Shown here in pieces: positions 45,314 through 54,189 of a DNA stretch of 64,000 nucleotides. Location: positions 117,995-181,994 of the forward strand of contig NZ_QRAN01000009.1 in NCBI RefSeq assembly GCF_003457605.1, in the 5' to 3' direction. Under the pieces are notes generated by a model that did not search any database, was not told the DNA's origin, and was given only the letters and a program-made list of their open reading frames with translations. How positions within the stretch are numbered: position 1 is the stretch's first letter; each line of letters opens with the position of its first letter. This stretch comes from Seongchinamella sediminis (lineage in GTDB: Bacteria > Pseudomonadota > Gammaproteobacteria > Pseudomonadales > Halieaceae). Both the position numbers and the translations under genes were made by a program.

Positions 45314-46093
45314 ATGGCGCAGCTACAGGCGCACATACAGGAGCGACGGGAACGGGTATTCCTGGTGCTGGCGGGCACCTTCCTCTGCGCCATGACTCTG
45401 CTGAACGTGATCGGCATCACCCGCTTCGTGCAGCTGGGCCCCATGGCGCTGGCGGTAGGGGTTCTACCCTACCCCCTGACCTTTCTCTGCACCGATCTTA
45501 TCTGCGAGCTGTATGGCAAGGCCAGGGCCAACTTCCTGGTATCGGTCGGCCTCGGACTCAACTTCATGATCCTCGGCGTACTGCTGCTGGGCAACAGCCT
45601 GCCCTCGGTCCCCGCGGACAGTATGCCGCCCTGGCAAATCCTGCAACTGGCGGCACCGGTGGCGCTGCCCAACGGCGACATGGTGGAGCAGTCGGTAGGG
45701 CTATACCAGCTGATATACGCCACTACCTCCGGGGCGGTGTTCGCCTCCATGCTGGCCTACATCGCCGCGCAGTACTGCGATGTACAGCTGTTCCACTTCT
45801 GGAAGCGGGTAACCCGCGGCAAATATCTCTGGGTGCGCAACAACTTCAGCACCCTGATGAGCCAGATGGTCGATTCCATCATGGTGATTACCGTCACCTT
45901 CGGCGCCGCTTTCCTGCGCGACGAGATGACCTTCAAAACCCTGTTGCTACTGGTGGGCAGCAACTACCTGTTCAAGGCGACGGTGGCCCTGCTGGATACA
46001 GGCCCCTTCTACCTGGGTGTTTACTACCTGCGGCGCTACCTGCACCTCACCCCGGGGGAAATCGCCACCCCGCTGGGTAGCAGCGTCAGCTAG
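45314..46093 (+). CDS. yhhQ: Queuosine-precursor transporter (YhhQ/VUT family, DUF165)
   Basis: A 259-aa inner-membrane protein with six TM helices. The segments PYPLTFLCTDLICELYGKARA and FSTLMSQMVDSIMVITVTF are the VUT family hallmarks. E. coli YhhQ imports preQ0 and preQ1. It immediately follows the SDR gene with no gap and is translated from the same transcript, so the pair probably handles a shared substrate. Confidence 0.88.
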   Translation: MAQLQAHIQERRERVFLVLAGTFLCAMTLLNVIGITRFVQLGPMALAVGVLPYPLTFLCTDLICELYGKARANFLVSVGLGLNFMILGVLLLGNSLPSVPADSMPPWQILQLAAPVALPNGDMVEQSVGLYQLIYATTSGAVFASMLAYIAAQYCDVQLFHFWKRVTRGKYLWVRNNFSTLMSQMVDSIMVITVTFGAAFLRDEMTFKTLLLLVGSNYLFKATVALLDTGPFYLGVYYLRRYLHLTPGEIATPLGSSVS

Positions 46094-46109
46094 GGCCTGA
46101 CCACACAAC

Positions 46110-47165
46110 CTAGGCGGCCAGCGACTGGCCGGCGCGGTTGATAATGTCCCGCGCCAGTTCCTCGGCAATGGCATTGGTGTGGCGATGGCTTTCATCGGCA
46201 CGCTGCAGCACCTGCGAAAGGGTCTGCTCGATGCGCTGGATATGGGCCCGTTTTTCACTGTCGGCGGAACCGCTGCGCTGGTGATGCACGTCGATAATAC
46301 CGCCGGCGTTGATCAGGAAATCCGGGCAGTAGAGAATCCCCCGCTCCTGCAGGCTGACGCCGTCTGCTTCGGTGGCCAGCTGGTTATTGGCGGCGCCGGC
46401 GACAATACCGGCGCGCAGGCCGGGAATGGTTGCGGCATTGAGTATCGCGCCCATGGCGCAGGGCGCAAACACGTCAACCTCGGCAGCGAGAATGGCGTCG
46501 CTGGCCACGGCTTGCACCCCGTGGTCCTGCACCGCCCGGCGCAGATTGTCCTCGTTGACGTCGGCACCCAGCACCGTGGCGCCGGCATCGGCCAGGTAAC
46601 CGGCCAGGTAGTAACCGACGTGGCCCAGGCCCTGCACCGCGACGCGCACACCCTGCAGGCTGTTCTCGCCGAGGCGGTGGCGAACGGCGGCGCGTATGGC
46701 CAGGAACACGCCCCGGGCTGTACTCGGGGACGGGTCGCCGCCAAATTCATTATCGTCCATGCCGCTGACATGCGGGGTACGTTCGGCCATCAGGCGGATA
46801 TCGGCGACACCGGTGCCTGAATCCTCGGCGGCCACGTAGCGACCGCCCTGGGAGTTGACGAAGTCGCCCATGGCGCGCATCAGCGCCGGCGTCTTGTCCT
46901 TGCGCGGATCGCCGATAATCACCGACTTGCCGCCGCCGAAGGGCAGCCCGGCCAGGGCCGATTTATAGGTCATGCCCCGGGACAGGCGCAGCACGTCGTT
47001 GAGCGCCTCATCATCGCCGGCATAGGGATACATGCGGCAACCGCCCACCGCCGGACCCAGTACCGTGCTGTGCACGGCGATAATGGCACGCAGGCCGGTG
47101 GCCGCGTCCCTGCCGAAAGTAACCAGTTCGTGGCCATCGTAGGCCGGTGCATCAAAAATAGACAT
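46110..47165 (-). CDS. ldh: Leucine dehydrogenase (Glu/Leu/Phe/Val dehydrogenase family)
   Basis: A 351-aa NAD-dependent oxidative deaminase of branched-chain amino acids. The catalytic Lys is in LPFGGGKSVI and the Rossmann fold is VRVAVQGLGHVGYYLAGYL. The VGGCRMYPYA segment is the amino-acid-binding part typical of leucine dehydrogenase. It is 31 bp downstream of the indolepyruvate oxidoreductase gene on the same strand and makes the 2-oxo acids that the latter would oxidise. Lrp, encoded divergently, is the likely regulator. Confidence 0.93.
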   Translation of the reverse strand: MSIFDAPAYDGHELVTFGRDAATGLRAIIAVHSTVLGPAVGGCRMYPYAGDDEALNDVLRLSRGMTYKSALAGLPFGGGKSVIIGDPRKDKTPALMRAMGDFVNSQGGRYVAAEDSGTGVADIRLMAERTPHVSGMDDNEFGGDPSPSTARGVFLAIRAAVRHRLGENSLQGVRVAVQGLGHVGYYLAGYLADAGATVLGADVNEDNLRRAVQDHGVQAVASDAILAAEVDVFAPCAMGAILNAATIPGLRAGIVAGAANNQLATEADGVSLQERGILYCPDFLINAGGIIDVHHQRSGSADSEKRAHIQRIEQTLSQVLQRADESHRHTNAIAEELARDIINRAGQSLAA

Positions 47166-47196
47166 CCTGCTATCCTCCCGGGATATTCTTTATAGA

Positions 47197-50100
47197 TCAG
47201 GCCGCGTTCAAAAAGCGGACGCTTGACTCTTCCACCGCCTCGCCGCGCAGCCGCGCCAACAGGGCTGCCTGCTGCTCCTGCAACTGCTCGCGATTGCGGT
47301 CCTTGATGTGGCCGTAGCCACGCAACTGGTAAGCACTGGCCGCCAGTTCCACGGCGGTGCTGTAATTATCATCGTCGAGATGCCTGGCGATCTCGCTCAG
47401 CAGCTGGCAATAGTCAGCGATATCCTGTCGCTCCTGTCTGCGCTCGGTGGTATAGCCAAAGATATCCAGCGCGGTACCACGCAGGAATTTCGCCTTCGCC
47501 AGCCAGCTGAAAGCGGTTTGCATCCAGGGCCCGAACTCTCTCTTGATCAGCTCTCCGCTCCCCGGATCCCGCTTTGAAAACAGCGGCGGCGCGAGGTTGA
47601 AGCGAAGCTCGTAGTCGCCCTCGAAGCGGGCTGCCAGCTTGCGCTGGAATTCGCCATCGGAATACAGGCGCGCAACTTCGTATTCATCCTTGTATGCCAT
47701 CAAGCGGTAGAGCTGGCGGGCGCCAGCCCGGGTCAGCGAGTCGTCCTCATCGGGCCGGGGGTCGACACTGCGCAGCCGGTCTATGTGCTGGCGGTAGTCT
47801 TTCGCGTAGGCGCTGTTCTGGTAGTCAGTCAGGCGCCGTTCCCGGTCGGCGATGAGCTCGTCGAGGGTCAGCGGCGTTACCGTGTCCTGCTCCGGGGGCA
47901 GCAGCGACAACACCTTCTCCGGCTGATCGGCGCAGCGGCGCCCCCAGAGGAAGGCCTGCTTGTTGAAGTCGATCGCCACGCCATTGAGCTCGACCGCCTG
48001 TTCCAGGGCCTCGCTGGACACCGGCACCAGTCCGCGCTGCCAGGCGAAGCCCAGCAGGAACAGATTGCTGGCGATGGAATCGCCCAGCAGTTCGGTGGCA
48101 ACCCGGGTGGCATCGATAAAGTGGCAGCTGTCCGCACCGACTTCCGTGACCACTTTGTCCTGCATCGCCCGAGTGGGGAATTTGGCATCCGGATTGCGGA
48201 TAAACGCCGAGGTCGGCACCTCCGCTGCATTGACCACGGCATAGCTGCGGCCCTGTGCCACCTTGCCCATGGCCTCGTAGGTGGACGCTACCACCAGGTC
48301 GCAGCCTACCAGCAGGTCCGCCTCGCCGGCGGGAATGCGCACGGCGTGAATGTCTTCCTGGTTTTCGCTCACCCGTACGTGACTGACCACCGCACCGAAC
48401 TTCTGCGCCAGGCCGGTCTGGTTCAGGGTGGCGCAGCCCTTGCCCTCGATGTGCGCAGCCATGGCGACCAGTGCGGTGATGGTCAGCACACCGGTGCCGC
48501 CAACGCCGGTAACAACCGTGTTCCAGGGTCTTTCCAGCGAGGGCAACTGTGGCTGTGGCAGCGGGTCGAACACCAGCTCGCCGGCGTTGGCGACGGCGCT
48601 GGACTTTTTCAGCTGGCCGCCGACCACGCTGACGAAGCTGGGGCAGAAACCGCGGGCACAGCTGTAATCCCTGTTACAGGCACTCTGGTCGATTTCCCGC
48701 TTGCGACCCAGCTCGGTTTCTCTGGGCAGCACCGACAGGCAATTGGATTTGACGCTGCAATCACCGCAGCCCTCGCATACCGCTTCGTTGATAAACAGAC
48801 GCCTGGCCGGATCTTCCAGCATGCCCTTTTTGCGCCTACGGCGTTTTTCGGCGGCACAGGTTTGCTGGTAGACGATCACCGAGGTGCCCTTGAACTCCCG
48901 CAGTTCCTTTTGCAGGCTGTCCATCTCGTCGCGATGGTGCAGGCTGTAACCCGGCGTCGCGGTAAACTGGCCGCGCCACTGCTGGGGCTCATCGCTGACC
49001 AGGGCGATACGACGGACGCCTTCACCGCGCAGCTGCATGATCAGGTCTGCCAGCTTCAGGCCCCCGTCCACCGGCTGGCCGCCGGTCATGGCCACCGCGT
49101 CGTTGTAGAGAATTTTGTAGGTGATGTTCACCTTTGCAGCCACAGCCGCCCGTACCGCGAGAATGCCGGAGTGGGAATAGGTGCCGTCACCCAGGTTCTG
49201 GAACACGTGCGGGATGTCGGTAAACGGCGCCTGGCCCACCCAGGTCACCCCCTCACCCCCCATCTGGGTAAAGGTGTGGGTTTCCCGGTCCGGCATCCAG
49301 GTTGCCATGTAGTGGCAGCCGATGCCGCCCATGGCATGACTGCCCTCGGGCACCCTGGTGGAAGTGTTGTGGGGGCAGCCGCTGCAGAAATGCGGCACCC
49401 GCTCAATGGTATCGCGCGGGGTGGCGAGGGAGGCTTCCTTTTCCTCGATCCAGCGGATCCGCCGGTCCATGGTCTCCGACTGGTAAAAGCGGCGCAGGCG
49501 GCTGTGAATGGCCAGGGCAATGGTTGCCGGCGACAGTTCGCCCAGGTTGGTCAACAGGTCGCGGCCGTGCTCGTCAAACTCGCCGATCACCCGCGGACGC
49601 GAGTGCGAGGCGTAGTTGTACAGCTGGCCGGTAAGCTGGTCCTCGATAACCGAGCGCTTTTCCTCCACCACCAGGATTTCTTCCAGTCCCTCGGCAAACG
49701 CCGCGGTGGCCCGGGGCTCCAGCGGCCAGGGCATGCCGACCTTGTAGACCCGCAGGCCGATCTCGGCCGCCACGGCGTCGCTGATACCCATGTCTTCCAG
49801 CGCCTGCATCACATCCAGGTAGGCCTTGCCTGAGGTGACAATGCCCAGGCGGGCATTGGGCGAGTCAACCACGATCCGGTTGATGCCGTTAACCCGGGCA
49901 AACTCCCGGGCCGCGTAAATTTTGTACTTGTTGAGGCGCCATTCCTGTTCCAGCGGCTTGTCCGGCCAGCGCCCGTGCACGCCGCCCGGCGGCAGCTCAA
50001 AGTCTTCCGGAATCACGATCTCGATACGGCCGGGGTCGATGTCGGCGGAGATCGCCGAATCCATGTTCTCGGTAATGGCTTTCAGGGCTACCCAGCAACC

Positions 50101-50697
50101 GCTGTAGCGCGACAGTTCCCAGCCATACACGCCCAGGTCCAGCACCTCCTGCACGTTGGCGGGCGCCAGCACCGGCACCGAGGCCCCCATGAACATATGT
50201 TCAGACTGGTGCGGCAGGGTGGACGACTTGCAGGCGTGGTCGTCACCGGCCACCGCCAGTACGCCGCCGTAGCGGGAGGTACCGAAGGCATTGGCGTGCT
50301 TGATCACGTCCATAGAGCGGTCCACGCCCGGGCCCTTGCCGTACCACATGCCGAACACGCCGTCGTATCTGGCGCCGGCGAACAGGTTGGTCTGCTGGCT
50401 GCCCCAGACGGCAGTGGCCGCCAGCTCCTCATTAATGCCGGCTTCGAAATGTACCTTGTGTTGTTGCAGCCAGGAACGCGCCTTCCACATGGACTGGTCA
50501 ACCGTACCCAGGGGCGAGCCGCGGTAACCGGAAATAAACGCCGCGGTGTTGAGCCCGCGCCGCTGGTCGCGCTGGTGCTGCAGCATCGGCAGCCGCACCA
50601 GGGCCTCTATGCCGGTCATGTAGGCGCGGGTGGCGTCAAGGGCGTACTTGTCGTCCAGGGAGACCTTGCGCATTGGGGTCGCGTTCTGAGAACTCAT
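47197..50697 (-). CDS. Indolepyruvate/2-oxo acid:ferredoxin oxidoreductase, fused IorAB type
   Basis: A 1166-aa single-chain enzyme that decarboxylates aryl or branched 2-oxo acids to acyl-CoA with electrons to ferredoxin. The frame opens at 50739, but the ATG at 50697 is the natural start. Order: pyruvate-oxidoreductase N-terminal domain, a TPP-binding domain around CSGCPHNTST, a short ferredoxin-like cluster CEGCGDCSVKSNC at about 640, and the gamma domain beginning TGVGGTGVLTITALV at about 730. Large fused forms of this kind are usual in aerobic proteobacteria. With leucine dehydrogenase it forms a minus-strand operon. Confidence 0.92.
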   Translation of the reverse strand: MSSQNATPMRKVSLDDKYALDATRAYMTGIEALVRLPMLQHQRDQRRGLNTAAFISGYRGSPLGTVDQSMWKARSWLQQHKVHFEAGINEELAATAVWGSQQTNLFAGARYDGVFGMWYGKGPGVDRSMDVIKHANAFGTSRYGGVLAVAGDDHACKSSTLPHQSEHMFMGASVPVLAPANVQEVLDLGVYGWELSRYSGCWVALKAITENMDSAISADIDPGRIEIVIPEDFELPPGGVHGRWPDKPLEQEWRLNKYKIYAAREFARVNGINRIVVDSPNARLGIVTSGKAYLDVMQALEDMGISDAVAAEIGLRVYKVGMPWPLEPRATAAFAEGLEEILVVEEKRSVIEDQLTGQLYNYASHSRPRVIGEFDEHGRDLLTNLGELSPATIALAIHSRLRRFYQSETMDRRIRWIEEKEASLATPRDTIERVPHFCSGCPHNTSTRVPEGSHAMGGIGCHYMATWMPDRETHTFTQMGGEGVTWVGQAPFTDIPHVFQNLGDGTYSHSGILAVRAAVAAKVNITYKILYNDAVAMTGGQPVDGGLKLADLIMQLRGEGVRRIALVSDEPQQWRGQFTATPGYSLHHRDEMDSLQKELREFKGTSVIVYQQTCAAEKRRRRKKGMLEDPARRLFINEAVCEGCGDCSVKSNCLSVLPRETELGRKREIDQSACNRDYSCARGFCPSFVSVVGGQLKKSSAVANAGELVFDPLPQPQLPSLERPWNTVVTGVGGTGVLTITALVAMAAHIEGKGCATLNQTGLAQKFGAVVSHVRVSENQEDIHAVRIPAGEADLLVGCDLVVASTYEAMGKVAQGRSYAVVNAAEVPTSAFIRNPDAKFPTRAMQDKVVTEVGADSCHFIDATRVATELLGDSIASNLFLLGFAWQRGLVPVSSEALEQAVELNGVAIDFNKQAFLWGRRCADQPEKVLSLLPPEQDTVTPLTLDELIADRERRLTDYQNSAYAKDYRQHIDRLRSVDPRPDEDDSLTRAGARQLYRLMAYKDEYEVARLYSDGEFQRKLAARFEGDYELRFNLAPPLFSKRDPGSGELIKREFGPWMQTAFSWLAKAKFLRGTALDIFGYTTERRQERQDIADYCQLLSEIARHLDDDNYSTAVELAASAYQLRGYGHIKDRNREQLQEQQAALLARLRGEAVEESSVRFLNAA

Positions 50698-50739
50698 GAT
50701 AGCTGCCGTGTACTTATGTAATCTGCTTATTCTGGCCAA

Positions 50740-50826
50740 GGTCAGCGGAAATTGTTATTTGATTTCATCGAATATTTCGGCAACATGTGCATAATTTATC
50801 CACTAGGAATGACTTAACAGATTAAA
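50740..50826. promoter_or_regulatory. AT-rich divergent regulatory region, likely Lrp-controlled
   Basis: An AT-rich 86-bp stretch between the divergent oxidoreductase and lrp genes. A CATAAT box at 50790-50795 could be the -10 of the lrp side; no clear -35 partner was found. No textbook ribosome-binding site precedes lrp. Autoregulation and control of the divergent operon by Lrp binding here is inferred from the arrangement. Confidence 0.4.
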
Positions 50827-51303
50827 ATGACCGAGTCTCTCTCCAGACAGGATATCGACATCCTGAAAATGCTCCAGCGGGACAGCACCACCAGCACCGC
50901 GGCCATTGCCGAGCGCATCAATATTTCCCAGTCCCCCTGCTGGCGACGCATCAACCGCCTGGAACAGGATGGCCTGATCAAGCGGCGGGTTGCGCTGCTG
51001 GATCGCACCGCCCTGGGCATGGATGTGGTGGTATTCGCCACCATTAACCTGACCTCTACCGGGCGCCAGAACCTGATGGAATTTGAGCGCGAGATTATCG
51101 ATCACCCGGAAGTGATCGAGTGCTATACCATGACCGGGATCTGGGACTACATGCTGAAAATAGTCACCCGGGACATTCGCCACTACGAGGATTTCGTGCG
51201 CAACACCCTCACCGCCAGTCCGTCGATCCGCGAACTGCATTCCCACATGGCGGTGACCGAGATCAAGAACACCACCGAACTGCCCCTGGATACCCAGCTT
51301 TGA
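50827..51303 (+). CDS. Lrp/AsnC-family transcriptional regulator
   Basis: A 158-aa regulator: an N-terminal winged helix-turn-helix with NISQSPCWRRINRLEQDGLI near residues 30-49, and the C-terminal RAM ligand domain including the ECYTMTGIWDYMLKI segment. Length and layout equal AsnC/Lrp proteins that sense amino acids. It lies between amino-acid catabolic genes on both strands and probably controls them. Its stop overlaps the start of the aminotransferase gene. Confidence 0.92.
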   Translation: MTESLSRQDIDILKMLQRDSTTSTAAIAERINISQSPCWRRINRLEQDGLIKRRVALLDRTALGMDVVVFATINLTSTGRQNLMEFEREIIDHPEVIECYTMTGIWDYMLKIVTRDIRHYEDFVRNTLTASPSIRELHSHMAVTEIKNTTELPLDTQL

Positions 51304-52451
51304 GCCCGCGCATCCACAGCAAGCTACCCAGGGTCGGCACGACTATTTTCGCCCGCATGTCTGCCCTGGCCGCTGAAACCGGTGCACTCAACCTGTCCCA
51401 GGGCTGCCCGGATTTCGACGCGCCAGAGGAATTGCGGGAGGCGCTGGCGAAAGCGGTCATGGACGGCCACAACCAGTACGCACCGCTCGCAGGCTTGCCC
51501 GCCTTGCGCGAACAACTGGCGATCCAGCAGCAACTGCACCGGTGTGTGGACTGCGACCCGGACAGCGAAATCACCGTGGTGCCCGGCGCCACCGAAGGCA
51601 TCTTCTGCGCCATCATGGCCAGCGTCCAGCCGGGAGACGATGTGCTGGTGCTGGACCCCAGTTACGACAGCTATGTGCCCGCTATCGAGATGGCCGGCGG
51701 CAGGGCGGTGCGGGTCGCGCTGCGCCAGCCGGACTTTGCGGTCGACTGGGAGGTGGTTGCCGCCCGGCTCAACTCACGCAGCCGGATGATTGTGATCAAC
51801 TCCCCGCACAACCCAACCGGAACCATGCTGACCGACAGCGACCTGCGCACCCTGGAGGAACTGGCCGTCCGTCACGACCTGCTGGTCTGCAGCGACGAGG
51901 TATACGAACACCTGACCTTCGACAGCCGCCCCCACCGCAGCGTGTTGCAGTACCCGCAACTGCGGGAGCGCAGCTTCGCCCATTTCTCCTTCGGCAAGAC
52001 CTTCAGCGTTACCGGGTGGAAAACCGGCTACTGTGTCGCTCCCCCGGCGCTGACCGCCGAGTTGCGCAAGGTGCACCAGTTTGTCGCCTTCGTGGCGGTC
52101 ACCCCGGTACAGCAGGCAGTCGCTGAATTCCTCGCGCAATACCCGGACTATCCCGCCGGCCTCGCCGATTTTTACCAGCGCAAGCGGGACCTGTTCTGCG
52201 CCGCTCTGGCCGGATCCGCATTCAGTTTTGAACCCAGTGCCGGCACCTATTTCCAGTTGTTGGACTATAGTGAGATCAGCCGGGCGGCGGACCAGCAACT
52301 GTGCGAACGGTGGACCCGGGAGTTCGGGGTGGCGTCCATTCCCGTCTCGGTGTTTTATGAATCGCCGCCGGAGCAGCATTACCTGAGATTCTGCTTCGCC
52401 AAGAGCGATGTCACCTTGAAACAGGCCGCGGAGATTTTATGCGCGATTTGA
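51300..52451 (+). CDS. ybdL: Methionine (2-oxo acid) aminotransferase, YbdL/MtnE type
   Basis: A 383-aa fold-type I PLP aminotransferase. There is no ATG at the right place; a TTG at 51300 gives the conserved start SKLPRVGTTIFARMSALA found in E. coli YbdL, and overlaps the lrp stop. The next ATG (51357) would delete that conserved block. The PLP lysine lies in FSFGKTFSVTGWK. Residues CAPPALTAELRKVHQ and the end match YbdL closely. It transaminates methionine's oxo acid with glutamine, consistent with the downstream omega-amidase. Confidence 0.9.
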   Translation: MSPRIHSKLPRVGTTIFARMSALAAETGALNLSQGCPDFDAPEELREALAKAVMDGHNQYAPLAGLPALREQLAIQQQLHRCVDCDPDSEITVVPGATEGIFCAIMASVQPGDDVLVLDPSYDSYVPAIEMAGGRAVRVALRQPDFAVDWEVVAARLNSRSRMIVINSPHNPTGTMLTDSDLRTLEELAVRHDLLVCSDEVYEHLTFDSRPHRSVLQYPQLRERSFAHFSFGKTFSVTGWKTGYCVAPPALTAELRKVHQFVAFVAVTPVQQAVAEFLAQYPDYPAGLADFYQRKRDLFCAALAGSAFSFEPSAGTYFQLLDYSEISRAADQQLCERWTREFGVASIPVSVFYESPPEQHYLRFCFAKSDVTLKQAAEILCAI

Positions 52452-53212
52452 GCGTTACCCTGGTACAGCCGGAACTACAGTGGGAACAGCCTGCTGAAAA
52501 CCGCAAGGCCATTGGGGAGGGCCTCAAGGGGCTGGCCGGCAAGACCGACCTGGTGGTACTGCCGGAAATGTTCACCACCGGCTTTTCAATGAACGCCCTG
52601 GCTAACGCCGAGCTCCCCGGTGGCGTCACCGAACAGTGGCTGCGAGCGCTCGCCAGCGAACTGGACTGTGCGGTCACCGGCAGCATTGCGGTGAAGGTTG
52701 GTGACGATGTTTACAATCGCATGCTGTTTGCGACCCCGGAAGCGCTGCACCACTATGACAAGCGCCACCTGTTCCGCATGGCCGGGGAACACCAACGCTA
52801 TCGCGGCGGCAGTGAGCGCGTGATCGTCGAGTGGCGCGACTGGCGCATACTGCTGCAGGTCTGTTACGACCTGCGCTTCCCCGTGTTCAGCCGCAACCGG
52901 CAGGACTACGACCTGGCGCTCTACATTGCCAACTGGCCCGCAGCCAGGCGCATGCACTGGCGCCAACTGCTGCTCGCCCGGGCCATCGAGAACCTCGCCT
53001 GTGTGGTCGGCATCAACCGTATTGGCAGCGATGCCAAAGGTTTGGACTACACTGGTGATAGCCTGGCAGTCGCCGCGGATGGCCGGCTGCTGGCCGACCT
53101 CGAGGCGCGGGCCGATGTCCGCACGGTAAGCCTGTCGGCGGGAGAACTGCGCCAGTACCGGGAGCGCTTCCCCGCGCACATGGACGCCGACCGCTTCAGC
53201 CTGGACCGCTGA
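52439..53212 (+). CDS. yafV: Omega-amidase (nitrilase family, YafV type)
   Basis: A 257-aa nitrilase-superfamily amidase. The catalytic triad is Glu43 (LPEMFTTGFS), Lys108 (DKRHLF) and Cys142 (QVCYDLRFP). Omega-amidases hydrolyse the alpha-ketoglutaramate formed when glutamine transaminates a 2-oxo acid, making the reaction irreversible. The gene overlaps the methionine aminotransferase by 13 bp, so the two steps are physically linked in one operon, as in known methionine salvage pairs. Confidence 0.93.
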   Translation: MRDLSVTLVQPELQWEQPAENRKAIGEGLKGLAGKTDLVVLPEMFTTGFSMNALANAELPGGVTEQWLRALASELDCAVTGSIAVKVGDDVYNRMLFATPEALHHYDKRHLFRMAGEHQRYRGGSERVIVEWRDWRILLQVCYDLRFPVFSRNRQDYDLALYIANWPAARRMHWRQLLLARAIENLACVVGINRIGSDAKGLDYTGDSLAVAADGRLLADLEARADVRTVSLSAGELRQYRERFPAHMDADRFSLDR

Positions 53213-53291
53213 GTAATTTCGCCGCCGGGTGAACTGGCCATCACGGAAACAGTCATAGCAAGCAAAGTGCTACACAACAAGAGGACTCGTC

Positions 53292-54170
53292 ATGCAGGTT
53301 GATTCGGAAGATCGCTACGCCCCGGAGCAAGACTCACCCGGGCTGCCCAAGCTGCCTATCGCCCTGGCGGTGCTGGCGCTGGTTATCGGTATTGCCTGGT
53401 ACTTCAGCGGCAGCAGCCCCGAACCGGAACCACCCGCCGCCGAGCTGATCACCCCGGTACCGGCGGAGTCACCGCCGCCGCTGGCGCCGCCACCGGCACC
53501 CGCACCGGACATCCCGGCACCGACAACCATTGGCACCGATACCAGCGACCCCAATGATACGGTTATAGAGCCGGAGCCAGAGCCTGAACTGACACTGGAA
53601 GACAGCGACCCCGTGGTCAGGGAGACCCTGGCCCCGGCGCTGGATAACAGCGTGTTCGCCCAGGCGCTGCGCCAGGATGACCTGCTTGAACGGGGCACCG
53701 CATTCATCGACGCGGCGGGCAAGGGTTCACTGCTCAACAAGGTCTTCACCCTGCCGCCGCCGGAAGGCAAATTCGAGGTGCGGGAAGAGGCCGGCCGAGT
53801 AGTGATGGATCCCGCCACCTACGCCCGCTATGACGACTACGCCGAGGCCATCGGGGCCCTGGATCCGGAGACCCTGGCCGCGGCCTTCCACCGCTTCCGG
53901 CCGCTGCTGGAACAGGCCTACGGCAACCTGGGTTACCCGCAGGAGGACATGGACAACAGCCTGATTCGCGCCCTGGACCAGGTGATCGCCGCGCCGGTGC
54001 TGGATGAACCGCCGGCCCTGAAACAGCATGTGACCACCTACACCTACGCCGATGAATCTCTGGAAGAGCTGCCGCCGATTGCCAAGCAGTTGCTGCGCAT
54101 GGGGCCGGACAACCAGCGCATCATCCAGGACCAGGCCCGGGCACTGCGGGCTGCACTGCTGGCCGAATAG
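53292..54170 (+). CDS. DUF3014 membrane-anchored protein
   Basis: A 292-aa protein of the DUF3014 family. Acidic N-terminus, one TM helix (about residues 23-39), a Pro/Glu-rich linker (about 42-95) and a globular helical domain to the end. The globular part would lie in the periplasm. Function is unknown; no catalytic motif is visible. A GAGG ribosome-binding site precedes the ATG. Confidence 0.8.
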   Translation: MQVDSEDRYAPEQDSPGLPKLPIALAVLALVIGIAWYFSGSSPEPEPPAAELITPVPAESPPPLAPPPAPAPDIPAPTTIGTDTSDPNDTVIEPEPEPELTLEDSDPVVRETLAPALDNSVFAQALRQDDLLERGTAFIDAAGKGSLLNKVFTLPPPEGKFEVREEAGRVVMDPATYARYDDYAEAIGALDPETLAAAFHRFRPLLEQAYGNLGYPQEDMDNSLIRALDQVIAAPVLDEPPALKQHVTTYTYADESLEELPPIAKQLLRMGPDNQRIIQDQARALRAALLAE

Positions 54171-54189
54171 CTGCGCGGCGTGAGGCCGC

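Noticed and set aside
47785..49833. Open frame antisense to the indolepyruvate oxidoreductase
   Set aside because: Shadow of a large high-GC gene with no family features.
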